Part shown: positions 44,451 through 53,727 of the stretch, in pieces
Position numbering within the stretch: position 1 is the stretch's first letter
Layout of the letters: each line of letters opens with the position of its first letter
Source of the DNA: Paraburkholderia sp. IMGN_8
GTDB taxonomy: Bacteria > Pseudomonadota > Gammaproteobacteria > Burkholderiales > Burkholderiaceae
Assembly: GCF_038050405.1 (NCBI RefSeq)
Contig: NZ_CP150901.1
Span: 1,302,001 to 1,366,000, forward strand
DNA length: 64,000 bases
Direction: 5' to 3'
The notes under the pieces: model-generated
The model's input: only the letters and a program-made list of their open reading frames with translations
Told to the model about the DNA's origin: nothing
Databases searched by the model: none
Program-made: the position numbers and the translations under genes

Positions 44451-46085
44451 TCAGTCAACCGCCCCTTCACCGCCCAAAAGCGTGGGGCCGGTATCGTTCG
44501 GGCCGGCAGTGGATGGCGTGCGACCGAGAAACCCAAGCACGACGAGCGCGGAGGCCAGCGTGATTGCCGCAAGAATATGGAGCAGGATGCGGAACGCGCC
44601 ATCGTACGCCTGCGCAAGAATGGGCTGCCCCAGCGTGGGCAGAAGAGCGACGGCATGTGGCAGATCGCCGGTTGCCACGCGCTGGGCGGCTTCCGTGGCG
44701 GCATTGCGCGAAACGAGCGGGAACGCTGCGAGTGCGTCGGATAGCCTAAGACGTGTGAGGACCGCCAATATCGCGCCGGCGATTGCGAGCGTCATGCCCT
44801 CTCCCGCTACACGTGTCGTGCTGAAGATGCCGGTTGCCATGCCCGCGCGTTCCTTTGGAACGACGCTGACTGACAAGCCATCCATCAGGCCCCACGGCAG
44901 GCCGGCTCCGACTCCGATGACAAAGAGCGGAAGCGTCAGGGCGCCGGATGGCGCGTTAGGCGCGATATCACTGAACCAAAGCATACCGACGGCCGCTACG
45001 ACGAGTCCGACCGCTGAAATGACACCGGCCGACATCCATCGGGTGAGAAATGCGGCCGTGATGGGCACAAAGAGCATCGGCGCCGATAGCGAGAGCATCA
45101 TCAAACCAGCCTCTATAGCAGAATGTCCTTCAATGCCGATGAATCGCGTGGGCAAGACCAGAAGTAGGGTGACGTAACAAAATGCCGTCGCTAGCGGGAG
45201 CACCTGCACACCCACGAAGCGTGGATAGCGAAACAGCGACAGGTCGAGCATTGGCCGGGCAGCGCGCTTTTCGATCCAGACGAACGCGAGGAGCATTGCC
45301 ACGGCGCCCGTGAACAGTACCACGATGAGAGGACTGTTCCAGCCGCTTTCCGGCCCCTGCAACAGCCCGAAAGTGAAAAGTGTCAGCGCGGCGGTAAAGC
45401 TGGTGGCGCCGGGCCAATCGAGACCCATGGCACTGGGGTCGTACGATTCTCTTAGCTTCGGAATTCCGAGTGCAAATCCGGTCAAGCCGATTGCGGCATC
45501 CACCAGGAAGAACGAACGCCAACCGAACGTCTCCGTGAGAAACCCGGCGAGTAGTGGGCCAAGCGCCAAGCCGAGGCCGAAGGTGGTGCCGAGCATGCTG
45601 AACGCTCGGGCGCGCCGATGTCCGTCGAACTCCTGCGCGAGCGCTGCCGAAGCGCCGGCCAGGACCAAGGCGGCGGCAATGCCCTGTAGCGCACGTTGAA
45701 AATCGACCCACAACAGAGTCGGCGCCGCGGCGATTCCAAGTGACGTTAATGCGAAAAGCACCAGGCCTATTGCGAATACACGCTTTCGTCCGAACAGATC
45801 GGCAAGCGTTCCAGAGGCCATCAGACTGCTGCCGAAGCTCAGCATAAAGGCGTTGAGAATCCAGTTGACCGCCGCTGGGCTCCCTCCCAAGGCGGTGCCG
45901 ATGGTCGGCGCAGACACGGCCGCACCGCCGAAATTTAGCGGCAGCACGAGCACTGCGATGCAAATGCCCACGAGGATCAGAATCTGTTGCGAGGCGCTAC
46001 GGGGGGCTGCTACGTCTATGGTTGGCACGACACAGGCCGAGGCGGCCGGTCGTGGTGCGGACGGAATACCGCTCTTTTCCTGCAC
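44451..46085 (-). CDS. MFS drug exporter, DHA2 (14-TMS) family
   Basis: 544 residues from GTG 46085, AGAGG upstream. About 14 membrane segments; GTLADLFGRKRVF (motif A), LGPLLAGFLTETFGWRSFFLVDAAIG (antiporter motif C region) and LNAFMLSFG are DHA2 hallmarks. N-terminal hydrophilic tail of about 30 residues. Probably exports antibiotics, dyes or solvents. Divergent from the tetR at 46598, its likely repressor. Confidence 0.9.
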   Translation of the reverse strand: MQEKSGIPSAPRPAASACVVPTIDVAAPRSASQQILILVGICIAVLVLPLNFGGAAVSAPTIGTALGGSPAAVNWILNAFMLSFGSSLMASGTLADLFGRKRVFAIGLVLFALTSLGIAAAPTLLWVDFQRALQGIAAALVLAGASAALAQEFDGHRRARAFSMLGTTFGLGLALGPLLAGFLTETFGWRSFFLVDAAIGLTGFALGIPKLRESYDPSAMGLDWPGATSFTAALTLFTFGLLQGPESGWNSPLIVVLFTGAVAMLLAFVWIEKRAARPMLDLSLFRYPRFVGVQVLPLATAFCYVTLLLVLPTRFIGIEGHSAIEAGLMMLSLSAPMLFVPITAAFLTRWMSAGVISAVGLVVAAVGMLWFSDIAPNAPSGALTLPLFVIGVGAGLPWGLMDGLSVSVVPKERAGMATGIFSTTRVAGEGMTLAIAGAILAVLTRLRLSDALAAFPLVSRNAATEAAQRVATGDLPHAVALLPTLGQPILAQAYDGAFRILLHILAAITLASALVVLGFLGRTPSTAGPNDTGPTLLGGEGAVD

Positions 46086-46597
46086 GGACTACCTCTCTGT
46101 TCAACTTCCACGGTTATGCTCATCAGGACACGCGAATTCGCCCGGATCAATTTCGGGCTATCGCAATGCGGTTCGCGTATGACCTCTCATCTCCCGGCCT
46201 GCATCCGGTTCTACGCCGATAAAGTAGGGGCCGAGATCAGCACCAGCACAGCCACTAGCAAGAAAGCAACCCGGAAATCAGCACTGTGAGTGCTGTGCGT
46301 GATTTCCATGAACCAGGACCGCAGCGTGCGGCGCGATGATGACCGGCTGGCGGTTTGACAAAGGCATGAGCGGAGAACGGAATCTCGGTTGTGCGACAGG
46401 CCCTCAAACGCTTCAGATTGAGGCGCTTGCAGTCGGTGGCAACAAAGATGGGGCTCGCTTCGCGGCAGCCTTAGATAATGGATGGGTGCGCCCGGGGGCT
46501 AGTGAGACTCTTCATCGAACCTGGAGGATATACTCTATCAAATCATAAGTCGTCATGTGAAGACTTATCTTCTAAAAATAATGGAAACGGGAGTGTC
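46086..46597. promoter_or_regulatory. Divergent region between DHA2 exporter and tetR, with transporter debris
   Basis: 512 bp. Perfect inverted repeat ATAAGTC-N10-GACTTAT at 46545-46568, 29 bp before the tetR start, is a probable TetR operator. On the minus strand 46220-46330 encodes SADFRVAFLLVAVLVLISAPT and a stop, which looks like the last membrane helix of another MFS protein, so some of the region may be a remnant. Confidence 0.5.
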
Positions 46598-47302
46598 ATG
46601 AAGGCCAAACCTAAGGATGTTGCAGAGCCGGGCAGCAAGGCCGTAGCGGGTCGCGCTCCGATCAAGCGGCCGATGAAGAATGCACCGTAGCGTCTGCCAC
46701 GCGCCGAGCGTCAGGCCCGCGTGCTAGAGAAAGCCGCCGAATATTTCGCCGAGCACGGCCTGAACGCGCAGACTCGTGCGATTGCCGAGGCTTGTGGCGT
46801 GTCACAACGTTTGCTGTATAGTCTGTTCCCTAGCAAGGCTGCGTTGATCGACGAAGTTTACAAGCGCGAAATTGTGGGGACCTTCAAGGCGATGTGGTTT
46901 GTTCAACTGAAAGACCGCAGTGTGCCCATTGAAAGCAGGCTCAATACTTTCTATCGCGAGTACTACGACACCCTGCTGACTCGGCAGTGGCTTCGCCTGT
47001 TCCTCTGCTCGTCGCTTGAAGATCTGAAAATGGCACCGGCGTACACGAATGCTGTCGTGACGCATGCGCTTGAGATCATTGTCACTGAGACGGCACACGA
47101 ATTAGGACGCGGCGTACCGGCCGAGCCAGCTCATCTGATCGAGGTGGGCTGGCTGCTGCACGGCGCGGTATCCCACCTTGCGATTCGCCGCCGTATTTAT
47201 TCGAACGACAACACAACGCCCAGCGACGCGGTGATTGCGATGCACGTGCGCGCCTTCCTCACGAGCGCGCCAGCGCTGCTTCCGGCGCTGGAAGGCTCCT
47301 GA
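46598..47302 (+). pseudogene. TetR-family repressor with in-frame TAG
   Basis: From ATG 46598 (GGGAG upstream) 30 codons with a basic Ala/Pro-rich tail, then TAG at 46688-46690, then in the same frame RLPRAERQARVLEKAAEYFAEHG, the start of a TetR HTH (TRAIAEACGVSQRLLYSLFPSK). The C-terminal ligand domain is complete to 47302. Re-initiation at GTG 46721 would give 193 residues but cuts into helix 1 of the DNA-binding domain. Loss of function could leave the exporter derepressed. Confidence 0.8.
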
Positions 47303-47496
47303 GCGTGACGCGTTGGCGGCCTCGTCCAGCGCGGAAGATAACCATCAACCGACGCGCGAACGCGCGCGTCGTGGACCACTTCGCCGTACGGTACGAATTG
47401 ACCGAAGTCGCCCGGAAGCCATCAACTGGTTTCCAGGCGGTCGCCGCCGACGCTTCTCAAGCGGGTGCTGTGCTCGAGCTGCAATAGGTTTTGTGT

Positions 47497-47968
47497 TCAG
47501 TCACCGATCGCTCGGGCATCTTGCTCCGTGTCCGCTTGCTCACGCATGAGCAGGAGCAGCGCGATTAGCACAAGGAGTATCGTCAAGCCAACAAAGAGCA
47601 ACGTCGCGCGCTGAATGTCAGCGATCTGCACTGCGATACCGAGACCGATCACGGGTAGTGAGATCGCCACATAAAGCACGACGAAAACTGGACATGACTT
47701 CCGCTAGCCGGTGCGCAGGCGCCGCCGACGCGATCTCGCCCAACCCGGCGCGGAAGCTGATGCCCTGTCCGACCCCAGTCAAGGCGGTGCCGAGCAATAA
47801 CGCGCCGAGTGAGCGCTGTCCCGGGCTCAGGTAAGGCTTATATTGGGTTCCGCCGTAGTATCACACTGATGCCGTGGTCTAGCTGCTCCCTTGATCATTA
47901 TCACGAACGCGCTTGCGCCAATCAGATAGAGGCCCATTACCAACAGTCCGGCAGAAAATGAGTTGGTA
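47497..47968 (-). pseudogene. MFS transporter C-terminal remnant
   Basis: Pieces in shifted frames: NSFSAGLLVMGLYLIGASAFV, then GALLLGTALTGVGQGISFRAGL and AAPAHRLAEVMSSF, then VVLYVAISLPVIGLGIAV and a final helix to a stop at 47497. These are the last membrane segments of an MFS protein with at least two frameshifts. The 5' end stops at the IS605-type repeat at 47.97 kb. Confidence 0.65.
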
Positions 47969-47969
47969 A

Positions 47970-48010
47970 TTGACGTTCTCCCCGCCCTGAAGGACGGTGA
48001 TTCCTGACCT
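47970..48010 (+). repeat. IS605-type end repeat (copy c)
   Basis: TTGACGTTCTCCCCGCCCTG then AAGGACGGTGATTCC: a hairpin around CCCTGAAGG. Same orientation as copy d, 270 bp to the right. Similar sequences end IS1341/IS605-like elements in Burkholderia. Confidence 0.65.
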
Positions 48011-48240
48011 TCGCAGAGTCAGGTTCCTGTTTCACAGCAGTCTGCCTTTCAGGGAAACCCTGTCAGGTCTTACGTCCGCTCCACAGGCTTAACCTACCGC
48101 GGGCGCCGCGGTAGCTGTTGCGATTAAATCCGGCGCGAGGATGTTCCTCGCGCCCGGACTCGCCGCAACAGGTACCAGATCTCGCTTTCTTCGCATCCAT
48201 CCCTCCCGGCAGGCCATTCGTCGGCACAACGCTCAAGGGG

Positions 48241-48290
48241 TTGACGTCCTCCCCGCCCTGAAGGACGGGGTATCTCGGCGGTTCAGGATG
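48241..48290 (+). repeat. IS605-type end repeat (copy d)
   Basis: TTGACGTCCTCCCCGCCCTG then AAGGACGGGGTATCTCGG; direct repeat of copy c and nearly identical to the reverse complement of copy e at 59.7 kb. The 230 bp between c and d contain further small stems but no gene; it may be a transposase-less mini-element. Confidence 0.65.
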
Positions 48291-48318
48291 ATCTGGTTGT
48301 CAACCATTTCCCGAATTC

Positions 48319-49008
48319 TCAACAAGAGTAGTACTCGTCGGCCAGCAGCATGTCTTCGAAGAAGGCCCCGAACCGTTTCTGCGGATCGCGCAGGTGGATC
48401 TCGAGAATCCAGCGTACGGCCGAAGGCGTCATCTCAAACTCCGCAAGCGAACCGGTGTGGATGGCTGCATGAGGAAACTCCGATACCCGATGGCCCGGCA
48501 GGTCAAAGTTGAGTTCCCAACCCATGGACTGGGCGACCTTATCCGCATAAGCGTAAAGCTCCAGGCCTGTGAGCCGCTCCTTTTCCCAGACGTTGCGTAC
48601 GTCGTGGAACAAGGTTTCGGCATCGCGCGCGCACTTTTTGTATTCGGGCTGATATCCCACGATGAAGGAGGCACCACCGTCGCCTTCCCAGGCGTCGACC
48701 CGGGGCGCGATGTCCAGGAAGAAGATGTCGTTCTCCTGTAATACCACGCCTGCGACGGATGCCTGCTTCATCGGCTTGATCGTGTTGACGCCGAAGCGAA
48801 CGCGTGTGGGGTGCCAGCTCAACTTCATTCCCGACTGAATCAAAAGCTCTTTTGCCATGGCGACAGCATCTTCCTCTACCATGCCGGGCTGGACACGACG
48901 CGCGATGTCGCTGATTGCCTGTCGAGTCCGCTGGCGAGCTAGCAACATGCCGTCCACCGAAAAGCCAGGGCCAACGCGTTCGGCCGTTTGTACAATTGTA
49001 TTCATCAT
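48319..49008 (-). CDS. M24-family metallopeptidase (creatinase/aminopeptidase P fold)
   Basis: 229 residues from ATG 49008 with AGGAG nine bases before it. Pita-bread fold metal ligands: D in FFLDIAPRV, D in EGDGGASF, H in DLPGHRVSE, E in WILEIHL and E in FFEDMLL. Much shorter than prolidases because the N-terminal creatinase domain is absent. May act on a small amide or peptide. Divergent from the GlxA-type regulator. Confidence 0.82.
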   Translation of the reverse strand: MMNTIVQTAERVGPGFSVDGMLLARQRTRQAISDIARRVQPGMVEEDAVAMAKELLIQSGMKLSWHPTRVRFGVNTIKPMKQASVAGVVLQENDIFFLDIAPRVDAWEGDGGASFIVGYQPEYKKCARDAETLFHDVRNVWEKERLTGLELYAYADKVAQSMGWELNFDLPGHRVSEFPHAAIHTGSLAEFEMTPSAVRWILEIHLRDPQKRFGAFFEDMLLADEYYSC

Positions 49009-49296
49009 TCCGAGAATCTCCTGTCTGTTAAGGATCCTGCGATCCAGCCGGGGCAATAGAGTGAATTATGGGAATGACACGAGGAGCGTTGTCGTCAAAT
49101 GGCCGTCAAATTCCAGCCAGGATGCGGTGAAGTCGGGCCAACAGGGAAGAGTGGGTGTTCGGAGGGGGCTTCACGGACATTAAAGGGAATTTTCCTGCCA
49201 CTACAGGCGTGGTAATTTCTTCGTGCGGTTATCGTTTCAACGCGCATTTCGAGCAACGCCGGCTTCCGGCTTATTACCGTCCTCCCCGTTCGTGCC

Positions 49297-50283
49297 ATGA
49301 CCCGAATCGTCTGCCTGCTTGTGTTTCCCGGTGTCCAGTCGCTGGATGTGAGTGGTCCCATGGACGTCTTTGCAGAAGCAAACCGATTTCTGCCGGCGGA
49401 CGATCGCTATCAGCTAGAAGTTGTCGGTTCCGAAGCCGGCTTGCTGGCCTGCTCTAACGGTCTGCTGATCCAGGCACAGTGTGTATTTCGCGAGGCAACG
49501 GGACAATATGACCTTCTGTTGGTGGCAGGTGGTCCGCCACTTGTCCATCAGGATCTTGGCGAGGATCTTCACGCTTGGCTGCGCTCGGCAGTGCTGCGGT
49601 CGCGCCGGTTCGGCTCGATATGCAACGGCACTTTCATCCTGGCCCGCGCCGGCCTGATTGGCGATCGCACTGTCACGACCCATTGGAACGACGCCCCCGC
49701 GCTCGCCGAACTCTGCCCGTCGGCGCGGTTGGAAGTGGACCGCCTGTATATCCAGCACGGGTCACTTTATACGTCCGCCGGGGTGACTGCAGGCATCGAT
49801 CTGTCGCTGTACCTTCTGGCGCAGGACCACGGTGCCGAGGTAGCCCTAAATGTGGCAAAGCGCCTCGTGATGTTTGTGCAGCGCGGTGGCGGTCAGTCGC
49901 AGTTCAGCCCCTACCTGACGCCGTACGTGGAACCAACCTCACCGGTTGCCCACGTGCAGCAGTACGTCCTGGGCCATCTGGGCAAGGACCTTAGCGTGGC
50001 CGTGCTGGCTAGGGTGGCGAACATGAGCCCGCGCAATTTCTCGCGCATCTTTGTCCGTGACACCAAACTGACGCCAGCCGGTTTTGTTGAGAGCGCCCGC
50101 GTCGATGCGGCGCGCGTCATGCTGGAAGACGGCACCACGCCCATCAAGCGCATTGCCTATGAATGCGGTTTCGGCGACGCACACAACATGCGCCACGTTT
50201 TTAAGCGCCGTTTCGGCGTGTCGCCGCGGCAATACCGACTGAATTTCAGTTCTCCCACAGTCGGGACAGCCACACAAGGCTGA
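49297..50283 (+). CDS. GlxA-family AraC-type regulator (DJ-1/PfpI sensor domain)
   Basis: 328 residues. N-terminal DJ-1/PfpI-like domain (FPGVQSLDVSGPMDVFAEAN; ICNGTFILARAGLIGDRTVTTHW, with Cys in the nucleophile elbow) and a C-terminal double HTH AraC domain (VAVLARVANMSPRNFSRIFVRD; PIKRIAYECGFGDAHNMRHVFKRRFGVSP). Relatives control metabolism of amines and quaternary ammonium compounds. It probably regulates itself and the divergent M24 peptidase across about 290 bp. Confidence 0.9.
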   Translation: MTRIVCLLVFPGVQSLDVSGPMDVFAEANRFLPADDRYQLEVVGSEAGLLACSNGLLIQAQCVFREATGQYDLLLVAGGPPLVHQDLGEDLHAWLRSAVLRSRRFGSICNGTFILARAGLIGDRTVTTHWNDAPALAELCPSARLEVDRLYIQHGSLYTSAGVTAGIDLSLYLLAQDHGAEVALNVAKRLVMFVQRGGGQSQFSPYLTPYVEPTSPVAHVQQYVLGHLGKDLSVAVLARVANMSPRNFSRIFVRDTKLTPAGFVESARVDAARVMLEDGTTPIKRIAYECGFGDAHNMRHVFKRRFGVSPRQYRLNFSSPTVGTATQG

Positions 50284-50560
50284 GTCCTCAAGTGTGACTT
50301 TCAGGAGCAGTTCGTTCGGGAGCGCCATGTAACCTTCTTTCGCGGCGAGATACGGTGAATGTCCCGATCAGTGAGGATCCTATCGCAAAGCGATTCAGAA
50401 TCGAGTGCCCGCCGATCATCCTTGCCAATGTCTGTTTACATCGCCCTGTCTCCTTCAGCCGCCTGCCAATGGATAGGGCGGGCACGGGTTGTTCAAGGAC
50501 TTCTCGCCGGAAGAGTCGCTTCTCACGACCATGACGCTGCCCGCCGGTGGGCAACCCGCA
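50284..50560. other. Stretch between GlxA regulator and IS3 remnant
   Basis: About 280 bp. A minus-strand frame from the IS runs through it but no longer looks like transposase. No gene supported. Confidence 0.35.
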
Positions 50561-50579
50561 AGGCGACACTGTCTGGTTT

Positions 50580-51419
50580 GTCGGGTTCAGGTCTTCGAAT
50601 TCGAGCGGTGAACGGTAGCCCAGGCTGCTATGCAGGCGGCGTACGTTGTACCAGCTCTCCAGAAACCAGAAGAGGCGGCGCCTGGCCTGCTCAAGGGTGT
50701 CGAAGTGCTCGCGCGTAAGCAACTCCGCTTCAAGCGTGCCGAAGAACGGATTCACACATCGCGTTATCGAAGCAGTCTCCTGCGGTACCCATCGAGGGCT
50801 GCACGCCCGCCTCGCGGCAGCGTCGTCCGAAGGCGATAGAGGTATATTGGCACCCTTGATCGGAATGATGGATCACGCCTTCAGGGCGCCGCTGCAGCAA
50901 CGCCATGTCCAGTGCACGCAGCATCAGTTCCGTGTACAAGTGACTGGACATCGCCCAGCCGACGATGCGCCGGCTGAACACGTCAAGCACCACCGCCAGA
51001 TACAGGAACCCTTCACCGGTCGGCACGTAGGTGGCGTCCGCCACCCACAATACGTTGCGCGCTTCGGCACTGAAGTGCCGGCGCACCAGATCGGGCGCGC
51101 GCCGCGCTCCCGCGCGTTGACGCGTGGTGACCTTCCAGTGCCGCCGGCTTGCGCCACACAGACCCGCCATACGCATCAGGCGCGCCACGCGCTTGCGTCC
51201 CACATGCACACCATCACGCGTGAGCTGCACATGAATGCGCGGCGCCCCGTAGGTGCCACGCGAACTCGCATGCAAGGTACGGATGCGTGCGAGCAGGTGC
51301 GCGTCACTGCATGCCTGCTTCGACGGTTTACGCACCAGCTACGCGTAGTAGCCGCCGGTGGAGACCTGCAGCAGCCGCGCCATCGTGGCAATGGGCCAGC
51401 GGGCCCGGTTCGCCTTCAT
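50580..51419 (-). pseudogene. IS3-family orfB transposase, broken
   Basis: ATG 51419 overlaps the orfA stop (ATGA). 25 codons later TAG replaces the usual Trp (GGYYA-stop-LVRKPS). The DDE domain follows: WVADATYVPTGEGFLYLAVVLD, HHSDQGCQYTS, DCFDNAMCES. Near 50752 one extra base shifts the frame, and the final part FFGTLEAELLTREHF...WYNVRRLHSSLGYRSP lies in the next frame. Two independent lesions make it non-functional. Confidence 0.88.
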
Positions 51420-51730
51420 GAATCCGTACCCTTCGGCGGTACGACCCCGGTCTCGCGGGCGAACCAGGCGGCCGCGTGAGAGAGAATATCGCGCTCCGTC
51501 TTCAGTTGCCGGTTCTCGCGGCGCAGCCTCGTGAGTTCCTGCCGCTCGGCCGTGGTCAGCCCGTCCTGACGCACTCCCGCGTCACGATCGGCTTGCGCCA
51601 CCCAATTGATGATCGTCTGCGCGGTGGGCTCGAACTCGCGCGAAAGCTCCTCAGGCGTGCGCCCCGCCTTCACCAGCTCCACCATTTGCGCGCGGAATTC
51701 CGCCGGGTACGGCGTGCGATGCTTTCTCAT
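51416..51730 (-). CDS. IS3-family orfA (HTH protein)
   Basis: 104 residues from ATG 51730 (51733 possible), preceded by GGAGGTGCC. HTH (AEFRAQMVELVKAGRTPEELSREF, TIINWV) and a leucine zipper (LTRLRRENRQLKTERDIL), then WFARETG. Complete. Confidence 0.88.
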   Translation of the reverse strand: MRKHRTPYPAEFRAQMVELVKAGRTPEELSREFEPTAQTIINWVAQADRDAGVRQDGLTTAERQELTRLRRENRQLKTERDILSHAAAWFARETGVVPPKGTDS

Positions 51731-51790
51731 CACGGCACCTCCTTCTCAAAAGGATAGGTGTCCGTTTCGGCGGGTCAACTTCAGGCGGAT

Positions 51791-52107
51791 ATCCACAAGC
51801 CCATCTGAAGGACTTCAGCGGAACGTTGCAGGCCGATGCGTTTGCGGGTTATGTGGCGCAGGAACTTATGTTGCGTGCGAGGGCCCATGATCTTCGAAAA
51901 GGGGCAGCATTACTGTGGCACCTGTCAATGTCCTGATATCTGATACGCACAAATTTTCTCTAACTGCTGCTATTGCGTTCCGTATCTCGCTGGCAGAGTG
52001 CTGGCTAGGCAAACTCTCTCATCTGATGCATGCGATCTTCTCGTCGGGATCTGAACGCAAGGTCTGGTGGCAATAGGGTAATACCGTTGTCGTTTAGAGC
52101 ATTGGAT
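51791..52107. other. Upstream region of the EAL gene
   Basis: About 315 bp. Presumably holds the EAL promoter; an in-frame ATG at 52030 would extend that protein by 26 residues. Nothing else recognised. Confidence 0.35.
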
Positions 52108-53622
52108 ATGACGTCCTACATTCGGATTGTCTCTTTTCGAGTGACGGCGCGCCTCACTGCTGGGTTCTTCGTCGCTTCCGTTGTTAGTTCGTCTGTGCAT
52201 TCCAATGCGGCAGAAAGAGTTGTCTCGTCAGGTGACGCTGCGCTTGCGGCCAATGTGTGGCAGTCAGGAACTATCAGACTCGGCAGTTCCACTCAACCTC
52301 GCTTTTACACGAAGTGCGAGCTTGCCGGAATAGTCTCCTTTATCCCGGCGACCCTTATTGGACCTAATGCGGGGCCGATCTCGAATTTGTCTACTGCTTG
52401 CGTCTTGATGATCAATAGGAGCCACAAGCTAAGCAAGGGTTCAGATTCGATTGCGAGCTCGACGTCGCGGTCTGCGACGTTGCTGCATGCGTTGCCGTGG
52501 ACTATCGGAGCTCCCCAACCGGGCGAGCGGCGCGATACGGTTTCAAATTCGATGCATTCAAGAGCCGCATTAGTGAGGTTCGACCGAACGCGCGGAACTT
52601 CGCAGACCGAAGTCGCGTCGCCGCCATCTGACGGTGCAACGCGCAACGCGAGCGAACCGCATCTGGCCCACGCACCGGGCATAGTGGACCAGCCGGTCTC
52701 GCCCGCATCGGTAACCCTGGATCCTGAAACGGCAACACGGCTGTTTGGTTTCGTCCTGTTGTCGGTCCTGTTCGCAATTGTGCTCGGAGCCGCTGGATGG
52801 TTTTTGAGTCGATGGCTGCGTTACGACAGCTCGTTGTTGCGTGCGGCGCGCGTAGGATTGCGACGGGGCGAATTTCGTTTGGAATATCAGCCTGTAATTG
52901 CAATAAGCGAGGCTAGGTGCATCGGCCTTGAGGTGCTACTGAGATGGAACCATGCGAAGTACGGCGGATTAGGGCCCGCGCACTACATGCCATTCATCGA
53001 AAAGAGCCGCTTGATTCGACCGTTGACACGTTTCGTATTTAAACAGGCCAGCGACGAGTTGCGTGAGATTGGCGTGTCGAAGTCCCTCTATTTCAGCCTT
53101 ACCGCGAGCGTCGAATATATCGCAAGCCGCTCCTTCACGGAGGATCTCGACCGCGCTGACGAAGGCGGGATGCCTTCACTGATTGTGAAAATGGATTCGA
53201 CCCTCATCAAGGCATTTAGCAGCCGGCTTATCCTCGTCATGAAACAGGTGCGCGAGAAAGGTGTGCGCTTTGCTTTGTCAGGCGTTCGAACGGAAATTGA
53301 ACTGCCTGTGGGTATGTCATTTGAAATGTTGAAGATCGATAGGGACGTACTCGCATTGGACGACTGCGAGCGATCGACAAGGATCACTGCGCTGACGAAG
53401 ATGGGACATGAGTTGGGTGCGGTGGTGGTTGTCGAAGGCGTTGAAAATGCGACCCATCACGACATCGCACGCGCGAGCCACGCCGAGTTAGGGCAAGGTT
53501 TTTTCTATAGCCGCGCCCTCAATGTCACGCGATTGAAGGAATTCCTGCACAGAGACAATCCAAAGACTTCGGGGTCGAGTGCAACCTCGACCATGCTAGG
53601 CTGGCGTGTTCTGAATCACTGA
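52108..53622 (+). CDS. Membrane-anchored degenerate EAL-domain protein
   Basis: 504 residues from ATG 52108. TM1 near residues 12-32 (TARLTAGFFVASVVSS), a periplasmic part of about 170 residues, TM2 (LFGFVLLSVLFAIVLGAAGWFL), then a cytoplasmic EAL domain. The EAL signature is changed to EVL (GLEVLLRW), the metal-binding DDFG motif is replaced by LSGVRTE, while VVEGVEN and the final QGFFYSR remain. Phosphodiesterase activity against c-di-GMP is therefore unlikely; it may bind c-di-GMP or a partner. The layout recalls CSS-motif EAL sensors. Confidence 0.82.
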   Translation: MTSYIRIVSFRVTARLTAGFFVASVVSSSVHSNAAERVVSSGDAALAANVWQSGTIRLGSSTQPRFYTKCELAGIVSFIPATLIGPNAGPISNLSTACVLMINRSHKLSKGSDSIASSTSRSATLLHALPWTIGAPQPGERRDTVSNSMHSRAALVRFDRTRGTSQTEVASPPSDGATRNASEPHLAHAPGIVDQPVSPASVTLDPETATRLFGFVLLSVLFAIVLGAAGWFLSRWLRYDSSLLRAARVGLRRGEFRLEYQPVIAISEARCIGLEVLLRWNHAKYGGLGPAHYMPFIEKSRLIRPLTRFVFKQASDELREIGVSKSLYFSLTASVEYIASRSFTEDLDRADEGGMPSLIVKMDSTLIKAFSSRLILVMKQVREKGVRFALSGVRTEIELPVGMSFEMLKIDRDVLALDDCERSTRITALTKMGHELGAVVVVEGVENATHHDIARASHAELGQGFFYSRALNVTRLKEFLHRDNPKTSGSSATSTMLGWRVLNH

Positions 53623-53727
53623 GTTTGGCTGTGATCGGCGGTCGTTCTTCTCGGCACCCAGGGAACACGTGGTAGGGCCGTACCTGCAAACTAACGGCCG
53701 GCCTCGCGTAGAGCATTGACCGAGGCG

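Larger units (their letters stand above)
47303..48318. other. Degraded stretch with transporter and IS remnants
   Basis: About 1 kb without an intact gene: 47303-47496 nothing recognised, then the MFS remnant and the two IS605-type repeats described separately. Confidence 0.5.
50560..51790 (-). mobile_element. IS3-family element, inactivated
   Basis: Contains intact orfA and a doubly broken orfB. Ends are approximate: I could not define convincing terminal inverted repeats, and the element may be truncated on the left. Confidence 0.7.

Noticed and set aside
50288..50560. C-terminal extension of IS3 orfB past the element
   Set aside because: Residues after the GYRSPLEFE motif are not transposase-like; the frame simply runs on into flanking DNA.
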